DNA of 64,000 bases from Streptantibioticus rubrisoli (GCF_024436055.1 NZ_JANFNH010000019.1:1-64000), one strand, 5' to 3'; counted from the first letter of the stretch, positions 18,817-30,543 are shown. Made by a program: numbers and translations. Notes: generated by a model not told the origin, from the letters alone.

Positions 18817-20489
18817 GCTGTGGCTCCGTCGGTGTAGACCGGCTGCCACATGGCCTCCCGGACAGCCTGTGCGGTGTCGATCGGCTTGGAGGTGGCCACG
18901 CCGTCGTCGAGTGCCGCCTTGACCACTGCAGTCGCAGTGATCGCAGAGGACTCTCGAAGGTTGTCCACGGGCGGCAGCAAAGAGGCACCCGGCCCCGACG
19001 GGTCGACCTGATCCGCGACAGCCTGTGCAGCCGCGAGCAGCATGCCCGCGGTTACCTGGGACGCACCGGAGACGACCGTGCCCAGGCCCAAGCCTGGGTA
19101 CAGCAGCGCGTTGTTGGCCTGCCCGATGCGGTAGCTCACGCCGTCGTATTCCACGGGCGCGACGGGGATGCCGGTTGCGACGAGCGCCTTACCCCCGGAC
19201 CAGGCGATGACGTCGGCAGGCATGGCCTCGATACGGGATGTGGGGTTGGAGATGGGGAAGATGATCGGCCGTTCCGTCCCCTCGGACATGGCTTGGACGA
19301 CCTCACGCGTGAAGGCGCCGTGCACGGTGGAGGTGCCCAGCAGGATCGTCGGCTTGACGCGACGCACCGTTTCCAGTAGCGAGTTCTTCCCGTCGCTCCC
19401 CCTTGCCCAGTCTGCGACCTCGGCCGGATCGCGCGCATAGGGCTGCTGGAAGTCACGCAGATCGGCCATGTCCCGAGTGAGAAGGCCCTGCTTGTCGATC
19501 AGCCATACCTGGGTGGCGGCCTGCTCCGGATCCGCGCCGTCGCGAATCATCGCGTCGCGCAACTGGTCGGCGATGCCGACCCCGGCGGTACCGGCACCGA
19601 AGACGACCAGCTTCTGCTCCCGCATCCGCACACCGCTGACCTTGACGGCGGACAGGGCCGCGGCCAGCGTGATGGCCCCGGTGCCCTGCATGTCGTCGTT
19701 GAAGATCCGGTAGCGTTCCCCGTACTGCTCCAGGATCCGTCGTGCGTTGCTGGGGCCGAAGTCCTCGAAGTGCAAGAGCGCGTCGGGGAACGTGCACGAT
19801 GCCGTCTCCAGGTACTTCTCGATGAACGCGTCGTAGTCGGCGCCCCGGACCCGGGGGTGCCGGTTGCCCAGGTACAACGGGTCCTCCAGCAGCGACTCTC
19901 GGTCCGTGCCCACATCCAGCGAGACGGGCACGACGCGGCGTGGGTCGATGCCTGCGGCCGCCGTGTACACCGCGAGCTTGCCCACCGAGATCTGGATTCC
20001 TCCCACGCCCCAGTCCCCGATGCCCAGGATCTCCTCGGCATCGGTGCACACGATCAAGTCGACGTCTTCGGGCCCGAGTTGAAGCGTGGTGAAGGCTTTC
20101 TCCATGTCGTCGGGCCGGTCGATGGACAGGAAGATGCCGCGCGGGCGTCGGTACTCGTGGGAGTACTTCTCGATCGCCTCGCCCACGGTGGGGTCGTAGA
20201 CGATCGGTAGCAGCTCGACGAGGTGCTCGGCGAGAACCTTGAAGTACAGGGTTTCGTTGCGATCGTGCAGCTGTTCCAGATACACGTTCTTGGCCAGGTC
20301 GCTGCCTTGTACCTGCATCTGCTGGTAGGCGCGCTGAGCCTGTCGCTCAAGCGTGAACACTCCGGATGGCAGGCGTCCCGTAAGACCGAGGGCCGCCCTT
20401 TCCTCCGGTGTAAAGGCCACGTCACGGTTACGCAGCGGATCCACTAGGACGCTGGGGGTGGCAGGGGTCCGCGCGTGGGTTTCGGTCAT
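18813..20489 (-). CDS. NAD-dependent malic enzyme
   Basis: 558 residues; oxidatively decarboxylates malate to pyruvate. Length and motifs match the large (SfcA/MaeA) class rather than the ~400-residue MaeB class. Visible are VYDPTVGEAIEKYSHEYRRP (active-site Tyr region), FEDFGPSNARRILEQY and NDDMQGTGAITLAAAL (metal site), the Rossmann motif VVFGAGTAGVGIADQL, and FPISNPTSRIEA with GQANNALLYPGLGLG. The start is the ATG at 20489 because GGGAG lies about 7 bases upstream; the ATG at 20516 lacks one. First gene of an operon with fumC. Confidence 0.92.
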
Positions 20490-20919
20490 GAGAATCTCCC
20501 TCTGAGCGAATGCCATGTCGGCCCTGACGGGGTCACGCGGACACGCTCCAGACCACGACCGCCGACAGGTCGAGGGGTGGCGGGGACCTCCGCGCCCGTC
20601 CCGCAGACAGGTGGCTGCGACATCGCCCCCACAGGTCGACGAGAGTGCGCCCTGGCCGGAACTCGTGAATGGTCCGGGCGGCCCCGGTGCCCGGCGATGA
20701 ACGTATGAGACCGGCGTCCCGACGTGAGCGGCTACCTCGGAATTGCCGCCGCTCAGGTGCGCAGCACACGCTGGCAGGCGCCATGTCGCTGCCGCTGTAC
20801 GAATTCAGGCTAACTACCGGCCGACGGGCTACGCGACTGCACTCGCCGGCACGTAGGACGACCAGCGTGGCCGACGTCGTCGAAGTGGTCCGCCGCGACC
20901 GCAGCGTCCAGGATGCGGA
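20490..20919. other. Intergenic stretch
   Basis: Upstream region of the malic enzyme/fumarase operon, presumably containing its promoter. No gene can be supported. The plus-strand frame entering the IS21 remnant starts somewhere near its right end. Confidence 0.45.
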
Positions 20920-21376
20920 CCGCTGTTTCCGCCAGGGCCTATGGCTCTCCGGGCCCTCGCACCACAAGACGCCGGACGAGTACGTCTTCTCCTTCCAGCA
21001 CGACCTCGGCCCGCGCGAGGTGAAGGACCCGGCCACCTTGTCTTGCGTCGAGGCCGAGGCCGACGCGGCTCTGCTGGGGCCGCTTGGGCTCGGCAAGACG
21101 CACCCCGCCGTCGCTCCCGCGGTCGCCGCCTGCCGGGCCGGCGCCCCTGGAACGCGCCGAGGCGGACCTTGTCTCCCAGGTCATCTCAAGCGATACGAAA
21201 AAGGCTCGATCATCCGCACGTCGATCAAGACCTTCAGCGAGTGGGATCAGGCCTTCGATGACGAGGTCCTCGCCACCGCTGTCCTCGATCGCCTCCTGCA
21301 CCACTGCGAAGTGATGTCCACCCACGGCCCCCGTTCCCGCCTCATGGCCATCGAGCAGGAGACCGGTGTGGCTTGA
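20920..21376 (+). pseudogene. Remnant of an IS21-family IstB helper ATPase
   Basis: The frame reads DEYVFSFQHDLGPREVKDPA, then a Walker A (LLGPLGLGKTH) and AACRAG. About 80 residues normally present are then missing. The C-terminal part resumes: RYEKGSIIRTSIKTFSEWDQ and FDDEVLATAVLDRLLHHCEV. These match the N-terminal and C-terminal parts of IstB, the AAA+ partner of IS21 transposases. An internal deletion with a local frameshift around 21150-21190 and loss of the Walker B region inactivate it. No IstA gene or IS21 ends are visible nearby. Confidence 0.8.
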
Positions 21377-21728
21377 CAGCCGCCGGGGATCTTCGCCCGT
21401 ACGCGACTGGCGAGAAAAGCAACCTCGTGCACCGACAATCGGGCATGCCGAGCGAACGCGCCTTCGCGGGCCCTGCCGGTCATCTGGGGTGGACTTTGCG
21501 CAGGCCCACGCACCGCTCCGGAGGCCTGCCGAAGCTCGGGCCCTGGTGGCGTTGACGGAGACGACGGCGCGCCGCTGGCACCGCATCCGACCAATGCCGC
21601 CTACGTACTCCGGTTCGTACAGACCGTTGCGCACGAGGACCCCGGTAGCCCCTTTGTGGAATGGCTGCAGCAGGCCTTGTGGGGCCGATGGCGCAATCCC
21701 GCGATACAGGGAGCGCGTCCGGATCTCT
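21377..21728. other. Intergenic stretch without a recognisable gene
   Basis: Open frames are short. A minus-strand stretch near 21580-21670 reads HKGATGVLVRNGLYEPEYVG and may be a remnant, but no family is recognised. Confidence 0.4.
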
Positions 21729-22310
21729 TCAGCTCGCCACGATGCCGTGCAGGAGCAGGCCGATGAGTCTGGTGGCCAGGTCACGCTGATCTTCGCTGGC
21801 GGCGATGAGGCTGATCCCGCCGAGAGCCATCAGTACGTCCTGGGCCCTGACCCCTGGCCGCGCCAGTGCCTCGCTCTCCACTGCGCTGAGCAGGTGGGCG
21901 ATGGCGTCGGCGAGCAGGGCCCGGGTGTGCAGCTTCTCACTGTCGTCGGTCAGCACCACGGCCAGCGCTTCGGCCATGCCGTGCTTGGTGGCCATGAAGT
22001 CGATGAAGCGCTCCATCCAGGTCCGCAGTGCGTCCACCGGCGGATGGGTGGCCGTGAGGTCCGGTGCCGCCTCGCACAGGCGCTGCACTTCTTGCCGGTA
22101 GATCGCTTCGATCAGCAGTTCCTTGGACGGGAACCGGCGATAGAGCGTGCCGACACCGACGCCGGCCGCGCGGGCGATGTCCTTGACCGAGGCCGCCGCA
22201 CCCTCGCGGGCGAAGGCGGCCGCTGCCGCCTCCAGCAACCGGTCCTCGTTGCGCTGCGCGTCCGCGCGCAGCGGCCTGCGCTGCCCAGCGTCCCCCTCGT
22301 GGCCAGTCAC
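21729..22310 (-). CDS. TetR-family transcriptional repressor
   Basis: 193 residues. The N-terminal TetR HTH (about residues 20-65) reads RLLEAAAAAFAREGAAASVK, IARAAGVGVGTLYRRFPSKE. The helical ligand-binding domain follows (IDFMATKHGMAEALAVVL). It is divergent from an SDR gene, and two near-identical palindromes lie in the gap at 22341-22388, so it probably represses itself and the SDR/AKR genes. The ligand is likely a substrate or inducer of those reductases. Confidence 0.9.
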   Translation of the reverse strand: MTGHEGDAGQRRPLRADAQRNEDRLLEAAAAAFAREGAAASVKDIARAAGVGVGTLYRRFPSKELLIEAIYRQEVQRLCEAAPDLTATHPPVDALRTWMERFIDFMATKHGMAEALAVVLTDDSEKLHTRALLADAIAHLLSAVESEALARPGVRAQDVLMALGGISLIAASEDQRDLATRLIGLLLHGIVAS

Positions 22311-22340
22311 TCACGACTCCCTTCCTGCCACACTTGCAAC

Positions 22341-22388
22341 CGGAACCAGTTCCGCTTACTGTCGAACTCGAACCGGAACCAATTCCGG
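22341..22388. promoter_or_regulatory. Twin palindromic operators between TetR and SDR genes
   Basis: CGGAACCAGTTCCG (22341-22354) and CGGAACCAATTCCG (22374-22387, extended to CCGGAA...TTCCGG) are inverted repeats that differ at one central base. Their centres are 33 bases apart, about three helical turns. They sit in the divergent promoter region, 31 bases from the TetR start and 85 from the SDR start. Expected binding sites of the adjacent TetR protein; inference from symmetry and position. Confidence 0.75.
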
Positions 22389-22472
22389 ATACGAGATTAC
22401 GGCGGCACCTCGCCTCCGCGCCACCGGCCGCGCGCTCGCCGCCCCGTTCCACCGTCTTTCTGGAAGAGCCCC

Positions 22473-24519
<2,047 letters not shown>

Positions 24520-24523
<4 letters not shown>

Positions 24524-25458
24524 CGCACGACCTCATCACCAGCTCGTTCAACGCAGCCTCCACCGCAGCCGAAGTGGTCGACGGGAACGACCTCCACAGC
24601 AAACGATTGATCGTCACCGGCGGTTCCTCCGGCATCGGCATCGAGACCGCACGCGCACTGGCCGGTGCCGGCGCCGACGTCCTCATCGCCGCGCGCAACC
24701 CGGAGGCCGGCCACGGCGTGGCCGACGACATCAACACCGGCCTCGACTCCCCCCGCGTCACGGTCGCGCGGCTCGACCTCGCAGACCCCTCCTCGGTGCG
24801 ACGCTTCGCCGCCGAGTGGGACAAGAAGCCCCTGCACGCCCTGATCCACAACGCCGAGCATCATGGCGACCCCGTTGACGCGGACCGCGCCCGGCTGGGA
24901 GCTCCAGTTCGCCACCAACCACCTCGGCCATTTCGCACTCGCCAACGCCCTCCACGACGCCCTGGCGGCCGCGAACGGCGCCCGGATCGTCTCGGTCAGT
25001 TCCCGCGGCCACCTGCGCTCGCCCGTCATGTTCGACGACATCAACTTCCTCGAGCGCGCGTACGATCCGTGGCTGGCCTATGGACAGTCCAAGACCGCCA
25101 ACGTGCTCTTCGCCGTCGAGGCGAACCGGCGCTGGGCTGACGACGGGATCACCGCGAACGCACTGCACCCCGGAGGGATCATGACAAACCTGGTCCGCCA
25201 CCTGCCCGAACACGTGATCGAGGGCTTTCGCACGGACCCTGCAGCTGTGTACAAAACCCCGGAACAAGGAGCCGCGACATCCGTGTTCGTGGCCACGTCA
25301 CCCTGCTCGAGCAAATAGGCGGCCGTTACTTCGAGGACTGCAACCAGGCCCTGCCCTACGACGGCGGCCCGGAGCCTGTCGGCGTGGCCGACCATGCCCT
25401 CGACCCCGAGGCGGCATTGCGCCTCTGGGACGTCTCGGAGCACGCCATCAGCAGGTGA
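24520..25458 (+). pseudogene. Second SDR, broken by two single-base indels
   Basis: The ATG at 24520 overlaps the AKR stop (ATGA). The frame reads MTHDLITSSFNAASTAAEVV, cofactor motif TGGSSGIG and LHALIHNA. An extra A near 24856 shifts the frame. The continuation, IMATPLTRTAPGWELQFATN and YGQSKTAN, runs until a lost C in CCC at 25301-25303 shifts it again. The true C-terminus, [20 protein letters not shown] to SEHAISR, ends with TGA at 25456. It is a close paralogue of the SDR at 22473 (same N-terminus and same FEDCN motif), apparently a tandem duplication around the AKR. Confidence 0.85.
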
Positions 25459-25478
25459 GGCGCTCGGGCCGCGAGGTC

Positions 25479-26531
25479 TCACATGCGGTCAGCATCCAGG
25501 ACCGCACGGACGAACGCCTCGGGCGCCTCCTGCGGCACGTTGTGGCCGACGCCCTGCAGCGTGCGGTGGGCGTAGGGACCGGTGAACTTGCTGCGGTAGG
25601 CGGCTCCGTTACCAGTAGGGGTGAAGGGGTCCAGCGCGCCGTCGAGGGTGACGGTGGGCACGTGAACGGGCGGGCCTTCGGCGAGCTTCGCCTCGAGGCC
25701 GTCGTAGCGCGGGTCGCCCGGTGCGAGACCGAGACGCCAGCGGTAGTTGTGGATCACGATGGGAACGTAGTCCGGGTTGTCGAAGGCCCGGGCCGTGCGG
25801 TTGAAGGTGGCGTCGCTGAAGTGCCAGGTCGGCGAGACGTTGCGCCAGATGAGCTTGGCGAAGTCGTCCCGGTACTTCGCGAGCCCCAGCTCGCCCCGAG
25901 CGATGGAGAAGTAGTACTGGTACCACCACGCCCACTCGGCCGTCGGAGGCAGCGGCTGCTGCTGGGCCTTCCGGTTGGTTATGAGATAGCCGCTCACGGA
26001 AACCAGAGCCTTGCAGCGTCGTGGCCACAGAGCGGCGATGATGTCGGCGGCGCGGGATCCCCAGTCGAAACCGCCGAGGACTGCTCGCTCGATCCGCAGG
26101 ACATCCATCAGCGCGATGATGTCCTGCGCGAACACCACCTGCTCCGCGTTACGGAACGTCTTGCCGGACAGGAAGGTAGTCGTCCCGTAGCCGCGCAGGT
26201 AGGGCACGATGACGCGGTAGCCGTGCCCGGCCAGCAGCGGGGCCACCTCGACATAGCTGTGGATGTCGTACGGCCAGCCGTGCAGCAGGATCACCACGGG
26301 GCCATGGGCGGGTCCCGTTTCCGCGTAGCCGATGTTCAACTCGCCGGCGTGGATCTGCCCCACCACCCCGAAGGACGGAACACGTGAAGTCTTGTCAATC
26401 TCACTCGCCGGCGCGCGCGTCTGAACGGCCGCCGAGGCCGAGGAGGGGTCGGACGTCCTCCCACATGAGGCAGCCGCTGTGCTCACCGTGACCATGCCCA
26501 GGGCCTTGCCGAAATTCCGCCTGCCTATCAC
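25479..26531 (-). CDS. Exported alpha/beta hydrolase, epoxide hydrolase-like
   Basis: 350 residues. The N-terminus GRRNFGKALGMVTVSTAAASCG has a twin-arginine-like pair and a possible lipobox cysteine near residue 23, suggesting Tat export and lipid anchoring. The fold begins with VVILLHGWPYD (oxyanion loop). The nucleophile elbow is GGFDWGS, with Asp instead of Ser, as in epoxide hydrolases and haloalkane dehalogenases. The C-terminal DGALDPF and GVGHNVPQEAP supply the acid and His. A tyrosine-rich cap (WAWWYQYYFS) is present. It converges with the TetR-controlled reductase operon. The substrate is unknown. Confidence 0.87.
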   Translation of the reverse strand: MIGRRNFGKALGMVTVSTAAASCGRTSDPSSASAAVQTRAPASEIDKTSRVPSFGVVGQIHAGELNIGYAETGPAHGPVVILLHGWPYDIHSYVEVAPLLAGHGYRVIVPYLRGYGTTTFLSGKTFRNAEQVVFAQDIIALMDVLRIERAVLGGFDWGSRAADIIAALWPRRCKALVSVSGYLITNRKAQQQPLPPTAEWAWWYQYYFSIARGELGLAKYRDDFAKLIWRNVSPTWHFSDATFNRTARAFDNPDYVPIVIHNYRWRLGLAPGDPRYDGLEAKLAEGPPVHVPTVTLDGALDPFTPTGNGAAYRSKFTGPYAHRTLQGVGHNVPQEAPEAFVRAVLDADRM

Positions 26532-26919
26532 CTGAGAACCGTCCTAACGTGTCCACTGGCCTGGGGGATGCCGCACGCGACAAGAGGCACGGATGCGGTC
26601 ATCAACCCGGGGAGCTGGCGGGTCTTGCGCACCGGCCGCGCACAGCCGGCAACGACTCCACGCGCGCCTCGCCGTCCTAACCAGTCTCAAAGACGACTCT
26701 CGCAATGCCACGGATAAGGCGCCCACAGACCGCGTCCGAACGGGGTACAGCTGCCACACCTCGCGTCCACCGACCGGTGTTCCCACGAGTGCAGTCTGCT
26801 CGGAGGTCCACGAACAATCGATCAAGCTGCAACGATCCGCCGAGGGAACCGCTTTCGCCCGAGGGCGAGTGCGGGGTGCGCTGCCGCTCCCGCACGATGC
26901 CCTGCACTCCCGGCCCGGC
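26532..26919. other. Intergenic stretch
   Basis: No supportable gene. A minus-strand frame at 26640-26825 (TALVGTPVGGREVWQLYPVR) is protein-like and may be a remnant interrupted by the adjoining IS fragment. Confidence 0.35.
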
Positions 26920-27214
26920 GGTACGCGTGGCGTGAGTATCGGCGCCGCCAGTCATCACGCCGCATCTGCGTCGAGCACGCCAACGCCGAACACAGGCAGT
27001 GGCGCCCACTCCAGCGGTACACCGGACGGCGGGAGACCTACGCGGACACCCATCGGGCCATCGCCGCTTTGGTCTCCGATCGCGCTGCCACCCGAACCTC
27101 CACCCGCAAACCGAGCACCGAACTCGTCCTCGTGCAGCAAACAGCCCGCTCAGCGACACCAGCCACGCCACCAGGCAAGCACGCACCAACCTCAATCGCC
27201 GACCACGTCGTAAC
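26920..27214 (+). mobile_element. Truncated copy of the IS5-like element (3' end only)
   Basis: The sequence matches the complement of about 10122-10405 with only scattered differences. It keeps the last third of the transposase gene (including the HANAEH region) and the terminal repeat CAATCGCCGACCACGTCGT. The 5' two-thirds of the transposase and the other end are missing, so it cannot move by itself. Confidence 0.85.
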
Positions 27215-27600
27215 TGGTACTTGGTCTATGGCTCATACTCGTTCAGGGCTTTAGGGAGCTCCTGCGCCCGTTCTCTGTTGGGTGTTCCACTCTCCAAGTA
27301 GCACGCAGAGAGGCCGCCTTGGCCTTGATCGAGGTTCTGGATCGTCGTAGATGACGAACACTGGGGCGACCTGACGGCGGATCAGCGCTGAGCTTGTCGC
27401 CCGGGCTCCCGCTGAAGACGTTGACCCTCAGCGACGACTCAGCCGAAACTCAACTACCGCCTCACTGCCAGCACTTGCCGACTGCGCCGCGTCTGCATGG
27501 CGCGGCATACATCCGCGGCCTGGGGGCAGCCATGGGGCTGGGGCGAGGCATCGAGGTATGCGCAGGCCGTGGAAGCTTCGCGGGGAAGGGGCAGGTAGGT
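27215..27600. other. Intergenic stretch without a recognisable gene
   Basis: Lower GC than the surroundings around 27215-27300. No coding region is supported. It holds the upstream region of the small zinc-ribbon gene. Confidence 0.45.
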
Positions 27601-27825
27601 ATGGAACACGAAATGCGAGCGGAGTACGAGGAAGGCGTATCCCCTCAGCAAGAAGGCGCTACGGTCAAGATTTGGCACATGGTGCGTCTGGGGGGCACCA
27701 CGGCGATGTGCGGGCGGGAACTGGACCCAGCCGCTGCCACACAGCCTGCCGACGCCTGGGGCACCCCGAAGGGGGAGCCCTTCTGTCATTCCTGCGGCGC
27801 GCTGTACCTGCGTGAGGTGCCATAA
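27601..27825 (+). CDS. Small CxxC (zinc-ribbon-like) protein
   Basis: 74 residues from the ATG at 27601, preceded by GGGGCAGGTAGG. The upstream part of the open frame has poor codon bias. It contains KIWHMVRLGGTTAMCGREL and a C-terminal PFCHSCGALYLREV. The C...CxxC spacing suggests a small zinc-binding fold. I recall such short proteins, with the C-H-x-C-G-x-L-Y-L ending, as common in streptomycetes and uncharacterised. It is isolated between remnants. Confidence 0.6.
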   Translation: MEHEMRAEYEEGVSPQQEGATVKIWHMVRLGGTTAMCGRELDPAAATQPADAWGTPKGEPFCHSCGALYLREVP

Positions 27826-27889
27826 CCAACGGCGTCGCGAGCCGCGCATGTGTCCGGGCCCGACGCAGAGTGGCTGTACGAGTGGCGCC

Positions 27890-28084
27890 GCAATCCAGGC
27901 GGCGCTGGGCGTGGACCGCCTCGAGTGAGGCAGCGCGTCTTCCGGAACCGTCTCGGTTTCGGGGGTTGAGCTCGTCCCCGATCGTCCTCGGCGGCGACAG
28001 TCCGTAGTGCGCGGTATAGCGGGCCGCATCATCCACCAGCTGCGGGAGGAGACGCGCATGCTTGTGCGCGATGCCCGTCATCGC
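27890..28084 (-). other. Possible small coding remnant
   Basis: From an ATG at about 28078-28084, preceded by GGGA, a minus-strand frame with strong GC3 bias reads MTGIAHKHARLLPQLVDDAA and GLSPPRTIGDELN. It follows the DUF1963 remnant on the same strand. No stop or family supports a precise gene, so treat it as tentative. Confidence 0.25.
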
Positions 28085-28092
28085 GATTCCCG

Positions 28093-28380
28093 TCAGTGGA
28101 TCAAGGACAACGCCCGGTGCCGCGGGTCCGCGGAGCAGACGTGGATTCCGGCGTACGGGACGTCGTCCGGCCGGAAGCCAGTCTTCTGGCAGGTGAGCGT
28201 GCGCTCCTCGGTCGCCCACACCAGGTGCCGTCCGGCCGTGTCCGGGTATATGTCCGGGTTCCCCGATCCGATATGAGCGGCAGGCCCTCATAGGAGTCCA
28301 CCTGCGGCAGGAGGACGAGAGGTGCGGCACACTCGGGGTAGGCCAGACTCTCGGGCCAGCCCCGTTCGCCGGAGGCGTGA
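28093..28380 (-). pseudogene. Second, degenerate copy of the DUF1963 gene 3' end
   Basis: About 95 codons match the C-terminus of the gene at 1506-2399. They read PECAAPLVLLPQVDSYEGLP up to a one-base frameshift near 28262, then PDTAGRHLVWATEERTLTCQ and HVCSADPRHRAL with stop TGA at 28093-28095. The copies are similar but clearly diverged (for example VWATEERTLTCQKTG versus VWGTEEFTLTREATG), so this is an old duplication or a separately acquired paralogue. The N-terminal two-thirds is absent. Confidence 0.85.
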
Positions 28381-28464
28381 GATGTGCGGGCTCGATCATT
28401 CCCCTGGCTTGAGTGACCGGAGTCCGGTGGACTGCGGGGCCCTCACCGAGGGCACATTCGGTTC

Positions 28465-29388
28465 ATGAGGGACAGTCCAGACACAGCCGCGCAGCAGGCC
28501 GACGCGGCGCCGAACCCGGCGTCCGGGCGCGAGCCGGCGAGCCCCGCCCGTGCCTTCGTGCTCGGCGGCGGCGGGGCGCTGGGAGCGCACGAGGTGGGGA
28601 TGCTGAAGGCACTGCTGGAGGCCGGCCTGCGCCCCGATCTCGTGGTGGGCACTTCCGTCGGAGCCATCAACGGAGTCGTGGTCGCCGCCGATCCGGCGTG
28701 TTCGGCGGTGGACCGCTTGGCCGACCTGTGGTCGAAGCTCGGACACGCGGGCGTCTTCACCGGCTCGCTGCTGGAGCGGCTCGGCACCGTCGTCCGCAGC
28801 GGTACCCACCTGCACTCCGCGGCACCGCTGCGCGCACTTCTGGAGACCCACCTTCCCGTTGATCGACTTGAGGACCTGGCGGTGCCGTTCCAGTGCGTGG
28901 CGTCGAGCATCGAACGCGCCGCGGAGCACTGGTTCGACGAAGGCCCTCTGGCCGACGCCGTCCTCGCCTCCTGCGCGGTGCCGGGGCTGCTGCCTCCGGT
29001 GCGGGTGGGCGACGAGCACTACCTGGACGGCGGTCTCGTCAACAGCATCCCGGTCGGGCGCGCGGTAGCCCTCGGCGCACGCGAGATCTACGTGCTCCAG
29101 GTCGGCCGCATCGAGTCTCCGCTCAGCCCGCCGCGACTGCCCTGGCAGGTCGCCATGGTCGCCTTCGAGATCGCGCGTCGCCACCGCTTCGCACGGGACA
29201 TGGCCGACCTGCCGCCCGACGTGGCCGTGTACGTGCTGCCCAGCGGCGCTCTCGTCGGAGAGCCGCGCGGAACACTTCGGCAGCTGCGGTACAGGAGGTT
29301 CGGCGAGACCGCACAGCGCATCGAACGCGCTTATGCCGCGTCGTCCCGCTACCTGAGCGCTCTGCCCCTCGACAGCGGGCGACGATGA
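28465..29388 (+). CDS. Patatin-like phospholipase (RssA/NTE group)
   Basis: 307 residues; lipid acyl hydrolase with a Ser-Asp dyad. The oxyanion loop is LGGGGALGAHEVGML near residue 33, the nucleophile elbow GTSVGAING near 60 and the catalytic Asp LDGGLVNSIP near 190. No signal peptide, so it is cytoplasmic or membrane-associated. Its stop overlaps the start of the next gene (ATGA), coupling it to a PlsC-like acyltransferase. The pair may act in phospholipid deacylation and reacylation; that role is inference. Confidence 0.9.
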   Translation: MRDSPDTAAQQADAAPNPASGREPASPARAFVLGGGGALGAHEVGMLKALLEAGLRPDLVVGTSVGAINGVVVAADPACSAVDRLADLWSKLGHAGVFTGSLLERLGTVVRSGTHLHSAAPLRALLETHLPVDRLEDLAVPFQCVASSIERAAEHWFDEGPLADAVLASCAVPGLLPPVRVGDEHYLDGGLVNSIPVGRAVALGAREIYVLQVGRIESPLSPPRLPWQVAMVAFEIARRHRFARDMADLPPDVAVYVLPSGALVGEPRGTLRQLRYRRFGETAQRIERAYAASSRYLSALPLDSGRR

Positions 29389-30419
29389 CCGGCGCCCGGG
29401 GCGATGGCCCCATCAGAGCCGCCCGCGTATCGGTGCTGACCGGGATACGCCGGATCGTCACCACCACGCTGACGGCATGCCTGGTGCCCGTGACGGCCGC
29501 GCTGCTGCTGGTGGTCAGCGTGCTCACCACACCCGTCTCGGCGTTGCGCCACGGTCGCTGGCGGCTGGTGCGGATCTTCACCTTCGCCCTGCTCTACCTC
29601 CTGGTTGACTTGTTCGGGGTGGTGGCGGCCGGGTGGGTGTGGCTGCGGTACGCGCCCGGCACGCGCGATGCCCGCAATCGGCGCACGGCGGCCACCTTCG
29701 CCTTGCTGGACCGCCTGCTGCGGGTGCTGCGGCTGGCCGCGGAGCCGATGTTCGGGCTGGCGGTGCGGGTGACGCCCGCTGTACCGCGAGCCACCAACGC
29801 CACACCCCCGGTGATCGTCCTCGTGCGGCACGCCGGGGTCGGCGACTCGTTCCTCGTGCTCCATCTGCTGCTCGACCGGGCCGGGCTGCGCCCGCACACC
29901 GTCCTCAAGCGGATGCTCCGCTTCGACCCTTGCCTTGACGTGATCATCGGACGGCTGCCGCACTGTTTCCTGCCACCGCGCAGAGGCAGCACCGCGGAGG
30001 ACGCGGTGCGGAAGCTGGCGGGTGGACTGCGCCGCGGCGACGCCCTGGTGCTCTTTCCCGAAGGAGGCAACTACAGCGAGCGGCGGCACCGCAGGGCCGT
30101 GGCATCGCTGCGGCGGCGAGGCAAGGCCCGCACCGCTGCGCGGGCGGCCCTCATGCGTCATGTGCTGCCACCGCACGCCGCGGGAACGCTGGGGGCGCTG
30201 GCGGCGGCGCACGGAGCTGACGTGGTCTTCGTCGCCCACACCGGCCTCGACACCATCGTCTCGCTGCCCACCCTGTGGGCGGGGATTCCGCTTCGCGAAC
30301 CGGTCCGCGTGCACTGGTGGCGGGTTCCGGCAGCTGATGTGCCCGACGGGGACCGGGCCCGCGAGGAGTGGCTGCTCACCCAGTGGGGCCAGGTCGACCG
30401 TTGGATCGCCGACCACTGA
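29385..30419 (+). CDS. PlsC-like 1-acylglycerol-3-phosphate acyltransferase family protein
   Basis: 344 residues. Two hydrophobic segments in the first ~110 residues (TLTACLVPVTAALLLVVSVL; TFALLYLLVDLFGVVAAGWV) anchor it. The acyltransferase domain has block I as VRHAGVGDSF (H-x4-D), an F-x-R-equivalent region at LKRMLRFDP, and block III as LFPEGGNYS. The start is the ATG at 29385, overlapping the patatin stop. It probably transfers acyl chains to a lysophospholipid or related alcohol. It converges with the gas vesicle cluster. Confidence 0.88.
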   Translation: MTGARGDGPIRAARVSVLTGIRRIVTTTLTACLVPVTAALLLVVSVLTTPVSALRHGRWRLVRIFTFALLYLLVDLFGVVAAGWVWLRYAPGTRDARNRRTAATFALLDRLLRVLRLAAEPMFGLAVRVTPAVPRATNATPPVIVLVRHAGVGDSFLVLHLLLDRAGLRPHTVLKRMLRFDPCLDVIIGRLPHCFLPPRRGSTAEDAVRKLAGGLRRGDALVLFPEGGNYSERRHRRAVASLRRRGKARTAARAALMRHVLPPHAAGTLGALAAAHGADVVFVAHTGLDTIVSLPTLWAGIPLREPVRVHWWRVPAADVPDGDRAREEWLLTQWGQVDRWIADH

Positions 30420-30543
30420 CCGGCACGCTCCGGGCCGTCGTCGTGCGGCCGCTCCCGTTCCCGTCCGAGCACTGGCCCACGAGGCCGCGGATGTGCCCAG
30501 GTCTGAACGGTGCCAACGTCCTGTTGTCGCTGCTGGACACCGC

